Shown in pieces: positions 20,002 to 29,434 of a stretch of DNA of 61,952 nucleotides. Numbering within the stretch: position 1 is the first letter of the stretch; every line of letters starts with the position of its first letter. The notes under the pieces were generated by a model. That model saw only the letters and a list, made by a program, of their open reading frames with translations. It did not search any database and had not been told where the DNA came from. A program made the position numbers and the translations under genes. The DNA is from Bacteroidales bacterium (GTDB taxonomy: Bacteria > Bacteroidota > Bacteroidia > Bacteroidales > UBA12077): assembly GCA_013138975.1 (NCBI GenBank), contig WTBR01000096.1:1-61952 (forward strand), written 5' to 3'.

Positions 20002-20233
20002 TTTGTATTTTATACTTTACTTCTGGGAATTGATTAAGCGATTTGTAGAAGGTAATCCACCAAAGTATTTTATTTAAAATATATAAACTTACAAATAGAA
20101 AGAGAGCTTCAATATTTTACTTAAAGCTCTCTAATTTTATTATTTTTGCAGATAATCTGTAATCCTTTTTTCTAGGGCATTCATCTATTAGAACGTTAAG
20201 AATTTTAGGAAAAAATAAAAATATATAAAAATT

Positions 20234-20737
20234 ATGACTGATTTTGCTGCTATTGATTTTGAAACCGCCAACCAAAACACCAGTAGCGTATGCTCTGTTG
20301 GAGTAGTGCTTGTTAAGAATGGAGAAATAACAGATAAATTCTATAGTTTGATTCAGCCTGAACCGAACTTTTACAGCTATTGGAATATACGTTGTCATGG
20401 ACTTACAGCTGAAGACACAAATAATTCCCCAATTTTCCCTGAAGTATGGAAAAAAGTTCAAGCACTCATTGAAGGAATGCCACTTGTTGCGCACAACAGC
20501 CCATTTGACGAAAGATGTTTGAAAAATGTTTTTCGCACTTATCAAATGGATTATCCTGATTATGATTTTCATTGCACATTGAAAGCCTCCAGAAAACAAT
20601 ATCCGGAATTACCAAACCACCAATTGCATACTGTATCGAAACATTGTGGCTACGAAATGCAAAATCATCATGAAGCATTGGACGATGCTTATGCTTGTGC
20701 AATTATTGCTACAAAAACCTTGGGAGAATCTCTATAG
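20234..20737 (+). CDS. DEDDh 3'-5' exonuclease (DnaQ/epsilon-like)
   Basis: A stand-alone exonuclease domain of 167 residues with all catalytic motifs. Exo I is DFET (D8, E10), Exo II is AHNSPFD, and Exo III is HEALDDA with the catalytic His and Asp. This family degrades or proofreads single-stranded 3' ends, either as polymerase-associated epsilon-like subunits or as independent nucleases. The gene ends 14 bases from the convergent dinB gene, so their transcripts may overlap. A role in DNA repair alongside DinB is an inference from position only. Confidence 0.88.
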   Translation: MTDFAAIDFETANQNTSSVCSVGVVLVKNGEITDKFYSLIQPEPNFYSYWNIRCHGLTAEDTNNSPIFPEVWKKVQALIEGMPLVAHNSPFDERCLKNVFRTYQMDYPDYDFHCTLKASRKQYPELPNHQLHTVSKHCGYEMQNHHEALDDAYACAIIATKTLGESL

Positions 20738-20751
20738 AAAAAAAATCAACA

Positions 20752-21831
20752 TTAATCAAACTCATTAAAGTCAAAATCTATTTTTAATTGTTTTTGATCT
20801 TGTTTATTTTCAGATTTAAAATGTGACATTGTTGCACCAAGAAGTCGCACGCCGCGCTCTTTAATTTCTTCATTAGGCAATAAATCTATTAATGTTATTT
20901 TAATTTTTTCTTTTGTAAAGATTTGATTATGAGTATTGCTTCTTGTAATAGTGGTAAAATCAGCAAAGCGAAGTTTCATGGTAATGGTTTTTCCTATCAT
21001 TTGTTTTGCCTCACAGCGTTGCCACATAATATTAATAACCTCCGTTAATTTCTCTTTTATCTCATCAATATCAAAAATGTCGGTTTCATAGGTTCGTTCT
21101 GCACCAATCGATTTACGCTCGCGAAAAGAAACAACAGAACGCTCATCAATACCACGAACTACATCATAAAAATAAATTCCTGCTTTTCCAAAATGTTGTA
21201 TCAATTCTGGTCTAGTAAGAAGCTTTAAGTCACGCCCCTTGAAGATGTTCATCTTATGCATCTTTTCCTCTGTTTTTTTTCCTACACCGTAGAATAATCC
21301 TATATCAAGATCTTCTAAAAAGCTTTCAGCATCCGCTGGCTTTATTAGGAAAAAACCATCAGGTTTGTCCATATCTGAGGCAATCTTAGCCAGAAATTTA
21401 TTATAGGAGACTCCGGCAGAAGCTATTAAGCCCACCCTTTTTTTAATCTCATTTTTTATCTCCTTAGCAATTAAAGAAGCTGATGCAGGTCCCTTTTTAG
21501 CATCTGTTACATCCAAATAAGCTTCATCTAAGGACAATGGTTCAACTAAGTCGGTATATTCATGAAAAATATTCCGGATATTTCTCGAAACTTCTGTATA
21601 AGCATCAAAACGATGCGGCATTACAATAAGATGGGGGCATTTTTGCAAAGCCGTTGACATTGGCATTGCAGAAAAAATACCATATTTTCTTGCTTCATAG
21701 CTGGCAGCAGCAACAACTGAGCGAGGGCCTCTATGTCCAACTACCAAGGCTTTTCCCACATGTTCAGGAAAATCTCTTTGCTCTACAGAAGCAAAAAACG
21801 AATCCATATCAATGTGAATAATCTTTCTCAT
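20752..21831 (-). CDS. dinB: DNA polymerase IV (Y-family translesion polymerase)
   Basis: A complete Y-family polymerase (359 residues). The N-terminal catalytic segment HIDMDSFFASVEQ carries the metal-binding D8 and the steric-gate Phe; the second metal site is in SLDEAYLDVT. A helix-hairpin-helix segment (GLFYGVGKKTEEKM) and the little-finger domain follow. The C-terminus QKQLKIDFDF resembles a sliding-clamp binding motif. It performs error-prone bypass of DNA damage. The start follows an AAGGAAAA purine tract. No SOS box was identified. Confidence 0.93.
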   Translation of the reverse strand: MRKIIHIDMDSFFASVEQRDFPEHVGKALVVGHRGPRSVVAAASYEARKYGIFSAMPMSTALQKCPHLIVMPHRFDAYTEVSRNIRNIFHEYTDLVEPLSLDEAYLDVTDAKKGPASASLIAKEIKNEIKKRVGLIASAGVSYNKFLAKIASDMDKPDGFFLIKPADAESFLEDLDIGLFYGVGKKTEEKMHKMNIFKGRDLKLLTRPELIQHFGKAGIYFYDVVRGIDERSVVSFRERKSIGAERTYETDIFDIDEIKEKLTEVINIMWQRCEAKQMIGKTITMKLRFADFTTITRSNTHNQIFTKEKIKITLIDLLPNEEIKERGVRLLGATMSHFKSENKQDQKQLKIDFDFNEFD

Positions 21832-22204
21832 TTTTCCTTTTCGTTGGGCTTAAGTTTGATTACACCAAATTCTTTAGTGCCGTTTTATATTTTAATTATC
21901 GAATTGGCGTTTTCTTGCAAAGACTAGTTAACACAAATGTAAAAGTTTTTAGTTTAAAATTGATATGGGACAAGGAATTTGCATGGTGCGGGAATTTTAT
22001 TGTAGAACCAAAAGCTGATAATAAATGGGTATTAATTCAAGCATGCAATAATTATTTTTCTACGAATAATTTTATTACTAAGCCTTTGCTTAGATTCTTT
22101 ATGGGGATTCAAATTATTGTTTTGGTAATTAGATAAATGATGTCGTTCCGGTATAGATGAAACTTTAATAAAATGTATGGATAGAATTAGATTTTAATAT
22201 TAGA

Positions 22205-22230
22205 CCTAACAGATTTTAAAATCTGTCAGG
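22205..22230. repeat. palindromic hairpin (CCTGTCAG family)
   Basis: A perfect 18-bp palindrome (ACAGATTTTAAAATCTGT, 22209-22226) extended by CCT/AGG arms. It resembles the hairpins at 28911-28945 and 61454-61479 and may be a relic terminator or a repeat. Confidence 0.6.
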
Positions 22231-22254
22231 ATTACTAGTAAACTAGAGCCTCCA

Positions 22255-22413
22255 CATATTTATCTTTCGCGTTTATTTAATTCATATACACAAGCTTTTA
22301 ATAAACGACACTGTAGAACTGGTAGTCTATTCGAAAAACATTTTCGTAGAATTCTTATCGAAAATGAATCATATTTAAAATATTTGATTTATAATAATAA
22401 CCCTGTGAACTAA
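22255..22413 (+). pseudogene. remnant of a REP-associated (Y1) tyrosine transposase
   Basis: One frame reads H-I-Y-L-S-R-L-F-N-S-Y-T-Q-A-F-N-K-R, then R-T-G-S-L-F-E-K-H-F-R-R-I-L-I-E-N-E-S-Y and L-K-Y-L-I-Y-N-N-N-P-V. This is the characteristic central/C-terminal part of IS200-like/RAYT transposases, which normally read RTGSLF and then YIHxNPV. The N-terminal catalytic half is missing and the frame ends at once. It is a dead fragment. Confidence 0.75.
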
Positions 22414-22609
22414 AGTCTAATTATAATAGTCATCGTCAAGTTATTAATATCCCTCAAATACGTTAAAAAAGGTCTACAGGACGTTCATTTGCAAAATTGA
22501 AACTTCTATCAGAATTATTATTAGTCATTTATTCATTTGTTTGTATAAATAAATTTATTACGTTTGTGCCTCGTTAAAAAAGATTAAACAAAATGTTTTG
22601 CTTTTTCGA

Positions 22610-22947
22610 GGCGAGAATTCAATAGAAGAAGTTATCGTTTCAGTAAAGAGAAAAGTTGATCGTTTAATCTTTAACGTAAATAATAGCATAAGCTCAATAG
22701 GTGAGAATAGGCTAGAGGTGCTAAATAAAGCTCCGGAAGTTCGAGTTAATAATGAAAATATTGGAATAATAGGTTAGTGGTGTGTAAGGTTTTTGTTTAG
22801 AGATCGAATACAAAATCTTACAGGTGAAGATTGGGTTATTTTCTTTAAGAATATTAATTCTGATGATATATTACGAATTGAGCTTATTACATTTCCCCGA
22901 TAAAATATTACGCTGAGGGAAATAGTGGTTTAATTAATATTGTATAA
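22610..22947 (+). pseudogene. remnant of a TonB-dependent outer-membrane receptor (plug region)
   Basis: The translation contains E-E-V-I-V-S-V-K-R-K-V-D-R-L-I-F-N-V, then RLEVLNKAPEVRVNNENIGIIG, a stop, LTGEDW...FKNINSDDILRIELIT, a stop, and after a frameshift KYYAEGNSGLINIV. These match the plug domain of the outer-membrane beta-barrel receptor family in order. Two stops and a shift show decay. The barrel is absent. It lies 158 bp upstream of an intact TonB receptor of a different subtype. Confidence 0.82.
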
Positions 22948-23105
22948 ATTCACAATGGGTAATCAAATATTCTAAAAAATATATAGTAATAAGCAATTAT
23001 AATAATCTAAAAACAAACTCGATTCAAAAAGTTGATTGTTAGGCGATAAACGTTAAGTTTCGTAATTTGCTTATTTGTAGTAAATGAATTTTTATATAAT
23101 TTTTT

Positions 23106-25466
23106 ATGAGTAAAATACGTATAATCACTTTAATAATGTTAATTGTTGCCACAAATACCTTAGTTGGTCAGAACGTGACCATATTTGGGCATGTAACGGA
23201 TTCGACAAATGGGGAGTTTCTTATAGGGGCGCATATTGTATGTTTGCCAAGTAATGTAGGGATTGTAACAAACAATTATGGTAATTTTTCAATTCAGATT
23301 CCAAGCGGAAGTAGTACTTTAATGGTTTCTTATATTGGATACACAACATTTATTAAACCTATTATATCTGATAAAAATATTGAGTGCAACATAAGCCTTA
23401 TTCCTGAACCTAAAAATATTGATGAAGTTGTAATTTTAGCGAATAACAACTCAATGAAAATATCGACTCCTGAAACTGGACTTCATTCTTTAAAACAAAA
23501 AGATTTTGATAACATACCCAGTGTTGGGGGGATACCTGATGTTTTGAAATCGTTGCAATTATTACCTGGAGTTCAAACAACAAACGAAGGTACTACAGGA
23601 CTAAGTATTAGAGGAGGAGCACTGGATCAAAATTTAATTCTTGTTGATGAAGCACCTATTTATAACCCAGCTCATATTTTAGGTATATTTTCTGCTATAA
23701 ATACAAAAATGGTTAAAGAGGTAGTTGTTTATAAAGGAGATTTCCCTGAAAAATATGGTGGAAGGGCATCATCTGTTATTGATGTTAGGTTACGAGATGG
23801 TAATAATCAAGAATTTTTAGCTGAAGCAGATGTTGGTATTCTTGGGGCGGGATTGATTTGCGAAGGACCAATAGTTAAAGGAAAGAGTTCTTTTATTGTT
23901 GCAGGACGAGTATCATATGCCGGATTTGTCGCTAATTGTGCGAAAAAGGTATCAACAGTTATACCGATTTATTCACTCAATGATTTTCATAGTGGAAATA
24001 ATGTTTATTTTTATGATATTAACGGAAAAATAAATTATAAAATAAACTCTAAAAATACTTTATACCTATCTGTTTATAATGGCTTTGATTATTTTTACGC
24101 TCGTAATGTTAATGATTTATCCACATTAGATTGGGGGAATACTACCATGTCATTGAGATGGAATCGAAGATCGGGTTCACGCATTTTTTCAAATACTAGT
24201 TTAATATATTCGGGTTACAATTTCAATAATTCTTCTGGTGATTTTACTTCTATTAGTAACTGGTCTTCTACAATAAATAATTTTAATTTAAAATATGACG
24301 TTGATTATTACCCTAATTCAAATAATCATGTTTCCTTGGGAGCTGGTGTGGAATATATGGCTATAAATCCGGGAGAACTTCATTGGGATAATCAATCGAG
24401 TCAGGAGTTTGATTTTTCGCTTCCAATAGAGAGAACTATACAGCCTTTTGTCTATATAGGAAATGAACAAAAGATATCTAATTGGATGATTTTAAATTAT
24501 GGAATTAGATTTTCGACATTTGGTACACTTGGGAATAAATACGTGTACTCGTATGAAAATGAAGTAGCCATTGATTCTGTATGGCTTAATAAAAATGAAT
24601 TTGAGAAGAATTACGTTTTCATTGAACCAAGATTAACAGTAGCTTTTAATATGAGGAATAATTCCTCAATTAAAGCATCATATACGAGAGTTAATCAAGG
24701 AATTCATCGGATAAATAATACAAGTGTTAGTTTACCAACTGATGTTTGGGTTCCGTCAGGAAAGAATATAGAACCAATTGTCTCTGATATGTTTTCGGTT
24801 GGGTATTATTTAAAACCTAAAAATAATAACACAATAATATCATTAGAATTATATTATAAGGAACAACAAAATATTACTGATTATATTGATAATGCTGACT
24901 TACAAATGAATAAGCATATAGCAACGCAATTACGCCAAGGAAATGCTGAAGCTTTGGGTTTTGATATAATGCTAAAAAGAGAGAATGAAAGATTGAATGG
25001 TTGGATTTCCTATGGATACTCTTATATTGAACATCAAATCAATGAAATAAACGAAGGGGAAGTTTTTTATCCCAGATATCATAAACCACATAATCTTTCA
25101 GTAGTAATCAACTTTAAATATAATCCCAGGGTTAGTTTTAATGCAGTCTTTAAATATAATTCAGGAGGATTTATCACATTGCCTGAAGGTACGTTCTTTT
25201 ATCGTAGTAAACCATTCAGTTATTATACCGAAAGAAATGGTTATGAATTACCTGCTTATCATAGGTTGGATATTGGTATGAAGTATATATCTAAAAAAAA
25301 TAAAGCACGCAAATGGAAAGCTTTTTGGGATTTTGGGATTTACAATGTGTACAATAGAAAAAATGCTTTTTCAATTTATACTGAGACTAGTTGGTTATCC
25401 TTAAATGTTACCAAGATGTATATATTCGGTGCGACTCCATACATTACATATACAATTAAATTCTAA
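23106..25466 (+). CDS. TonB-dependent receptor with carboxypeptidase-regulatory-like N-terminal domain
   Basis: The 786-residue protein has a signal peptide (residues 1-21, ending LVGQ), a CarboxypepD_reg-like beta-sandwich (about 23-108, with NYGNFSIQIP and VSYIGYTT), a plug domain (about 120-230, with LPGVQTT..GLSIRGGALDQNLILVDEAPIYN) and a barrel ending in a C-terminal aromatic-rich strand (YITYTIKF). It lacks a SusD partner. Instead a DUF4249 lipoprotein gene starts 11 bases downstream, a common non-SUS pairing in Bacteroidota. It should import a ligand across the outer membrane with TonB energy; the ligand is unknown. Confidence 0.92.
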   Translation: MSKIRIITLIMLIVATNTLVGQNVTIFGHVTDSTNGEFLIGAHIVCLPSNVGIVTNNYGNFSIQIPSGSSTLMVSYIGYTTFIKPIISDKNIECNISLIPEPKNIDEVVILANNNSMKISTPETGLHSLKQKDFDNIPSVGGIPDVLKSLQLLPGVQTTNEGTTGLSIRGGALDQNLILVDEAPIYNPAHILGIFSAINTKMVKEVVVYKGDFPEKYGGRASSVIDVRLRDGNNQEFLAEADVGILGAGLICEGPIVKGKSSFIVAGRVSYAGFVANCAKKVSTVIPIYSLNDFHSGNNVYFYDINGKINYKINSKNTLYLSVYNGFDYFYARNVNDLSTLDWGNTTMSLRWNRRSGSRIFSNTSLIYSGYNFNNSSGDFTSISNWSSTINNFNLKYDVDYYPNSNNHVSLGAGVEYMAINPGELHWDNQSSQEFDFSLPIERTIQPFVYIGNEQKISNWMILNYGIRFSTFGTLGNKYVYSYENEVAIDSVWLNKNEFEKNYVFIEPRLTVAFNMRNNSSIKASYTRVNQGIHRINNTSVSLPTDVWVPSGKNIEPIVSDMFSVGYYLKPKNNNTIISLELYYKEQQNITDYIDNADLQMNKHIATQLRQGNAEALGFDIMLKRENERLNGWISYGYSYIEHQINEINEGEVFYPRYHKPHNLSVVINFKYNPRVSFNAVFKYNSGGFITLPEGTFFYRSKPFSYYTERNGYELPAYHRLDIGMKYISKKNKARKWKAFWDFGIYNVYNRKNAFSIYTETSWLSLNVTKMYIFGATPYITYTIKF

Positions 25467-25477
25467 TTTATATTAAA

Positions 25478-26374
25478 ATGAAGAATAAGTTAAAGTTAAT
25501 GATAAGCTTCTTAGGAATAAATGTTTTGATGTTTTCATGCACCGAAACCTTTGAATTGAATCTTGAGAGAACAGAACCCAAAGTTGTTATTCAGGGTTTG
25601 GTTACTAACCTGCCGGGCCCTTATTTTGTTAGATTAACTAAAACGACAAATGAATTAAAAGTTAAGTATGAACCTGGCTTATATGCAGAAGCTTATGATG
25701 ACCATACTGAAATAATTGAGAATGCTGTTGTAATTATTTCGGATAATCAAGGAAATTCAGATACATTAATACCTTCCCCCTATCATAATTACATATATTA
25801 CCATGGAGACAGTATAATGGGTTATTATTGTACACAAAACCTGATTGGAGTAGTTGGAAGAGAATATTATCTTGATGTTTTTGCTGATGGAAAGTATTAT
25901 CATGCAGAATCCATAATGATTGATGCGCCAGTCATAGATAGTATTTATTATTCTTATAAAGAAGGAGATATAGGAAAGCCCACTAAAATTACTCCACAGA
26001 TATACTTAGACAAGATTAATAATAATGTATTATATGGAGAAATATTTTTTACTAGAGAGGAAATTACTCATTATAACTTAATGTGGTGGTATTCAATGCT
26101 AGTTGATTTAAATGATTACCCAACTGATTTGCCAATACCCTTTTATGCTTATGCTGAGAATGGAAAGAACTATTTGGAACCATATGATTTAAGTGAAGAT
26201 TTTCAATGGGCAATTGTTACAATGGACGAAAAGGCTTATAACTTTAATAAAACGTGTTACCAACAGTTCTGGGATGATGGAGGAGCTTATAAACCAGCTC
26301 CTGCTACACCAATAGGAAATATAAGCGGAGATGCGATTGGGGTGTTTCAGGTTTCAGGAGTTTCAATTTATTGA
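25478..26374 (+). CDS. DUF4249-type outer-membrane lipoprotein
   Basis: A lipoprotein signal ends MFSC (Cys at residue 21), followed by the typical DUF4249 opening C-T-E-T-F-E-L-N-L and a beta-rich body with IQGLVTN and VGREYYLDVFADGKYYHAES motifs. These proteins nearly always follow a TonB-dependent receptor gene and probably form a lid or surface partner for it. Here it starts 11 bases after the receptor stop, so the two are one transcription unit. Confidence 0.85.
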   Translation: MKNKLKLMISFLGINVLMFSCTETFELNLERTEPKVVIQGLVTNLPGPYFVRLTKTTNELKVKYEPGLYAEAYDDHTEIIENAVVIISDNQGNSDTLIPSPYHNYIYYHGDSIMGYYCTQNLIGVVGREYYLDVFADGKYYHAESIMIDAPVIDSIYYSYKEGDIGKPTKITPQIYLDKINNNVLYGEIFFTREEITHYNLMWWYSMLVDLNDYPTDLPIPFYAYAENGKNYLEPYDLSEDFQWAIVTMDEKAYNFNKTCYQQFWDDGGAYKPAPATPIGNISGDAIGVFQVSGVSIY

Positions 26375-26697
26375 AAAAATTAATATGAATTTCAGGTCAA
26401 TATTTCATATATGTTATTAATTCTAATTTATTTTTCTAAAAATCTTATTTTGTATAATAAGATATGCTCATTATAAATATTTAAAGCTGTAACAAATTAA
26501 AACAGTGCCTATGGATAATAAATAAGTAGATCAAAAATACTTTTTTTAATTGAATGGTTGAGATAGTTTTAATTTGCTATTTTAGAGTATTTTTCATTCA
26601 AATAAAACTATAAAATAGGGCTCGGAAATAAAAATCATTAGTCTGTAAATCTATAATTATTATTGACCCGAACCCACTCATTAAAAAACTTAAAATT
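26375..26697. other. intergenic region, nothing recognised
   Basis: An AT-rich spacer between the DUF4249 gene and the next lipoprotein gene. No gene, clear terminator or repeat was seen. Confidence 0.45.
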
Positions 26698-27603
26698 ATG
26701 AAAAATATAATAAATATTTATACTTTATTTTTTATTGGCTTACTTTTATTAAATGCTTGTAATGAAGAATCTTCTTTCAACGAATTAGATGAGCTTTCAA
26801 TGTCTATTGATAAAATTGAAACTAGTTATATCATAGGAGATGAAAAAGTTGAATCCCTTTACGTGTCAGGTATGCTTAAGGATGAAACAATTGCAAGTGA
26901 AGAACATATGGCTCAGCTTATTCAAGACCATGAACGATTGTATAAAAATAACGTTCGTTTGAAGTACTCAGGTTACGATGTAGCTGTATTTAAATCTGGG
27001 ACCTGTTCAACTAGTAGAATTACTATTAAATTGGATTGTGAAGACAGTGGGAATTCCTCTAGTGTTAGTGGTTGGTCTGGTGATAGTTTTGAAGATTCCA
27101 ATGGCAACATTTGGCTAGTGTTTTGTGCATGCAATCATTCTCAGTTTACAAACTACGGATTTCACGGTTATGCTGTATTACAAATATCTGATGTGAATTA
27201 CTTAGCTGAAGATTTAGATCAGATTCATCTTTACCTTGATAATGAAGATAGCAGTAACAGTAATAATATTTATATTGATGGAGTTTCTCAAGGACAGAAT
27301 TCTACTATACTTTACCCAACAAAGATTACTGCTAACACTCATTTGTATTGGATATATTATCCACAAAGTTCATCAGGATCGTTTTATTTCCCTAAATCAT
27401 TTGCATCTAGTTATGGTGTGCTTGGAGATTTCAATAATAATTATGCTGGTTATATTTATTCTGATGATGAGGATTATAATAATGATAACTATGACGTACT
27501 AAATAATACAACTTATAATCCGAGTGGATTTTCAAATATATACAGTAGTACAGCTAATACTAAGTTCTATATTACTCAAATATTAAATGGTGTCGCTCAG
27601 TAA
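26698..27603 (+). CDS. lipoprotein of unknown function with several cysteines
   Basis: The N-terminus MKNIINIYTLFFIGLLLLNAC is a lipoprotein signal (Cys 21). The rest of this 301-residue protein is rich in Ser, Asn, Asp and Tyr, with a short predicted helix (EEHMAQLIQDHERLYKNN) and then beta-rich sequence. Four further cysteines (GTC, LDC, FCAC) could form disulfides, and the next gene encodes a DsbA-like thiol protein. No family is recognised. A terminator hairpin follows. Confidence 0.55.
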   Translation: MKNIINIYTLFFIGLLLLNACNEESSFNELDELSMSIDKIETSYIIGDEKVESLYVSGMLKDETIASEEHMAQLIQDHERLYKNNVRLKYSGYDVAVFKSGTCSTSRITIKLDCEDSGNSSSVSGWSGDSFEDSNGNIWLVFCACNHSQFTNYGFHGYAVLQISDVNYLAEDLDQIHLYLDNEDSSNSNNIYIDGVSQGQNSTILYPTKITANTHLYWIYYPQSSSGSFYFPKSFASSYGVLGDFNNNYAGYIYSDDEDYNNDNYDVLNNTTYNPSGFSNIYSSTANTKFYITQILNGVAQ

Positions 27604-27619
27604 TTAATATTAATAATTA

Positions 27620-27644
27620 TACCAGGCTGTAAGCCTGGTATTTT
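27620..27644 (+). terminator. terminator after the cysteine-containing lipoprotein gene
   Basis: A perfect 8-bp stem (TACCAGGC, loop TGTAA, GCCTGGTA) is followed by TTTT. It starts 17 bases after the stop codon and ends 13 bases before the next start, so it may attenuate rather than fully stop transcription. Confidence 0.8.
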
Positions 27645-27656
27645 AATAACAATGAT

Positions 27657-28664
27657 ATGATCAAAAATATATTTTACATTCTAATTATTTTTACTATAAT
27701 ATCGTGTGGACAAGAAAATAATAGAACAGAAGAGAGAATTGCTGCAACTATTAATGATACATTAAATATTACTTTAACTGACGTTGATACTGAATTCTCA
27801 CAAAAATTACATGATATTTTAAATGAAGTTTATTATTTCAGAAAACTATCTTTAGATAGAATAATTAGAAGTAAAGTTGTGGAATTAGCTGCAACAGAAA
27901 GTATGATTTCTATTGAAAAATATTTAGAAGAAAATATTGACGTTTTTTTAACTAAAAAAAATTTAGAAAAATTTATTATAGATAGAAGATTGATGACTGG
28001 AGTTCCTTCAATCAAGAATAATACTCTTACTAGTGAACAGTATAATGAAAAAGGAGAGAATCCCCGTTTCAAACAAATATATTACGATTCTTTATATGAA
28101 AAATTAACGGATAGCTTAAAGAATATCTATAAAATAGAAGTTAACCTTAAACCTCCTATTCATCCATATACAGATATGTCTGATGTGAAAGCATATTTTA
28201 GAGGGAACTTAAATTCAAATGTAACGTTTTGGGAAGTTTCTGATTTGGAATGTTCCGTTTGTAGGAAAACAACTCCTATATATTTAGAATTATATGAAAA
28301 ATATAAAGATAAAATTCGTTTTGCATATGTCCCATATTCTTCTGGGGTAAATACTAGTATGCTTTTAGGTGAATATGCCAATGAAAATAATTTATTCTGG
28401 GAATTCCATGATGCAATAGTTAGTTCAAATGATAATATTTATCAAGATGATTATTTTAATGAATTGTTGGCCTTGGGGCTTAATCTGAATTCATATGAAG
28501 AAATTGTTATTGATAGTAATAGTATAAATATTATGAATGAGAATATAGAATTACTTAATTCTAAGAGATTTTATGGAACTCCTTCTGTTTTAATAAACGG
28601 TAGGTTGATTGATCCATTTGATATTGAGCAAATTGAGAAAAGAATAAATGATGAATTGAAGTAA
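27657..28664 (+). CDS. DsbA-like thioredoxin-fold lipoprotein
   Basis: A lipoprotein signal (residues 1-17, IISC) precedes a helical N-terminal region (about 30-110) that resembles the SurA/PpiC N-domain often fused to DsbA-like proteins (reads INDTLNITLTDVD... then LDRIIRSKVVELAA). The C-terminal half is a thioredoxin/DsbA fold with the redox motif CSVC (about residue 198) in FWEVSDLECSVCRKTTPIY and the cis-proline loop GTPSVLING. It should make or reshuffle disulfides in the envelope. The neighbouring Cys-containing lipoprotein is a plausible client. Confidence 0.78.
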   Translation: MIKNIFYILIIFTIISCGQENNRTEERIAATINDTLNITLTDVDTEFSQKLHDILNEVYYFRKLSLDRIIRSKVVELAATESMISIEKYLEENIDVFLTKKNLEKFIIDRRLMTGVPSIKNNTLTSEQYNEKGENPRFKQIYYDSLYEKLTDSLKNIYKIEVNLKPPIHPYTDMSDVKAYFRGNLNSNVTFWEVSDLECSVCRKTTPIYLELYEKYKDKIRFAYVPYSSGVNTSMLLGEYANENNLFWEFHDAIVSSNDNIYQDDYFNELLALGLNLNSYEEIVIDSNSINIMNENIELLNSKRFYGTPSVLINGRLIDPFDIEQIEKRINDELK

Positions 28665-28908
28665 AAAAATGGAATAACATATGTAATGGTTTGAATGATG
28701 AAAAAAGTTGTAAATAAAACTATTATTTCATTTATTAAGGGAAAAATTAATAAAAATAAAATCTATCAATTTTTATTATTGTATTTGAAGAAATTAAGAT
28801 AATGGTCGAGAACATAAATTTAATATTTTAAGAATAATATTGATAGAGAAAGGTTATTATTATTATAAAAAATATTAAACAATCTAAATTAAGCCAATTA
28901 AATCATTT
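28665..28908. other. intergenic region, nothing recognised
   Basis: An AT-rich spacer between the convergent DsbA-like and pyrI genes, up to the shared terminator. Confidence 0.4.
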
Positions 28909-28910
28909 TA

Positions 28911-28945
28911 AAACCCTGTCAGAGTTTAAAACTCTAACAGGGTTT
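28911..28945. terminator. bidirectional terminator between the DsbA-like gene and pyrI
   Basis: A near-perfect stem (AAACCCTGTCAGAGTTT / AAACTCTAACAGGGTTT, one mismatch) lies between two convergent genes, with T-rich flanks on both strands. It belongs to the CCTGTCAG hairpin family also seen at 22205 and 61454. Confidence 0.8.
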
Positions 28946-28965
28946 CTTATTTTAACAGATTTTAA

Positions 28966-29427
28966 TTAAAAGATTTCCATATGTGCCGAATCTGTGATTT
29001 TCTCACAGTAATGGCACTTTATAGCAACTTGCTTTTTATTTACCACTGTAAATCTTGATTTAATTCCTTCGTGATTAGTAATACATTTTGGATTACCACA
29101 TTTAGCAATTCCGGTAATTGTATCAGGAACTTCAACAATTTTCTTTTCAACAACCTTATAATCTTTAATGATATTTAGTTTAGCGTCAGGTGCTATCAAA
29201 GAAATCTTATTAATATCATCATCAAGAAAGAAGATGTCTGCTAATTTTATAATTGCTTTAAGTCCTAGTCGCTTACTTTCCAGATTAGTTCCGAATGTAA
29301 TTTGTTTTTCTAGTTTATCTAAACCTAAAATCTTAATTACCTTAAAAAGACCGCTAGCAGGTATATGGTCAATAACAGTGCCATTTTTAATTGCACTTAC
29401 CTGAAGTTTTTTATCGTTCATTACCAT
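28966..29427 (-). CDS. pyrI: aspartate carbamoyltransferase regulatory subunit
   Basis: The protein has 153 residues, the usual length for PyrI. The N-terminal allosteric domain binds nucleotides (IKNGTVIDHIPASGLFKVIKILGL...), and the C-terminal zinc domain has CGNPKC and CHYC. It forms the E. coli-type dodecameric ATCase with PyrB and transmits CTP/ATP control of pyrimidine synthesis. The start is seven bases after the pyrB stop. Either of two close ATG codons (29427 or 29421) could be used. Confidence 0.95.
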   Translation of the reverse strand: MVMNDKKLQVSAIKNGTVIDHIPASGLFKVIKILGLDKLEKQITFGTNLESKRLGLKAIIKLADIFFLDDDINKISLIAPDAKLNIIKDYKVVEKKIVEVPDTITGIAKCGNPKCITNHEGIKSRFTVVNKKQVAIKCHYCEKITDSAHMEIF

Positions 29428-29434
29428 GATATAA

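Larger units (their letters stand above)
21832..23105. other. long intergenic region with two decayed genes
   Basis: The 1.27 kb between dinB and the TonB receptor gene hold a 23-base repeat shared with the 46-kb region (21904-21926), a palindromic hairpin (22205-22230), a transposase remnant (22255-22413) and a TonB-receptor remnant (22610-22947). The frame at 21915-22136 has no recognisable content. Confidence 0.7.

Noticed and set aside
20117..20599. 160-residue antisense frame over the exonuclease gene
   Set aside because: It runs opposite a gene with intact catalytic motifs and has no recognisable content.
21915..22136. 73-residue plus-strand frame
   Set aside because: It has no domain, no signal and no initiation context. 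It lies in a spacer full of decayed genes.
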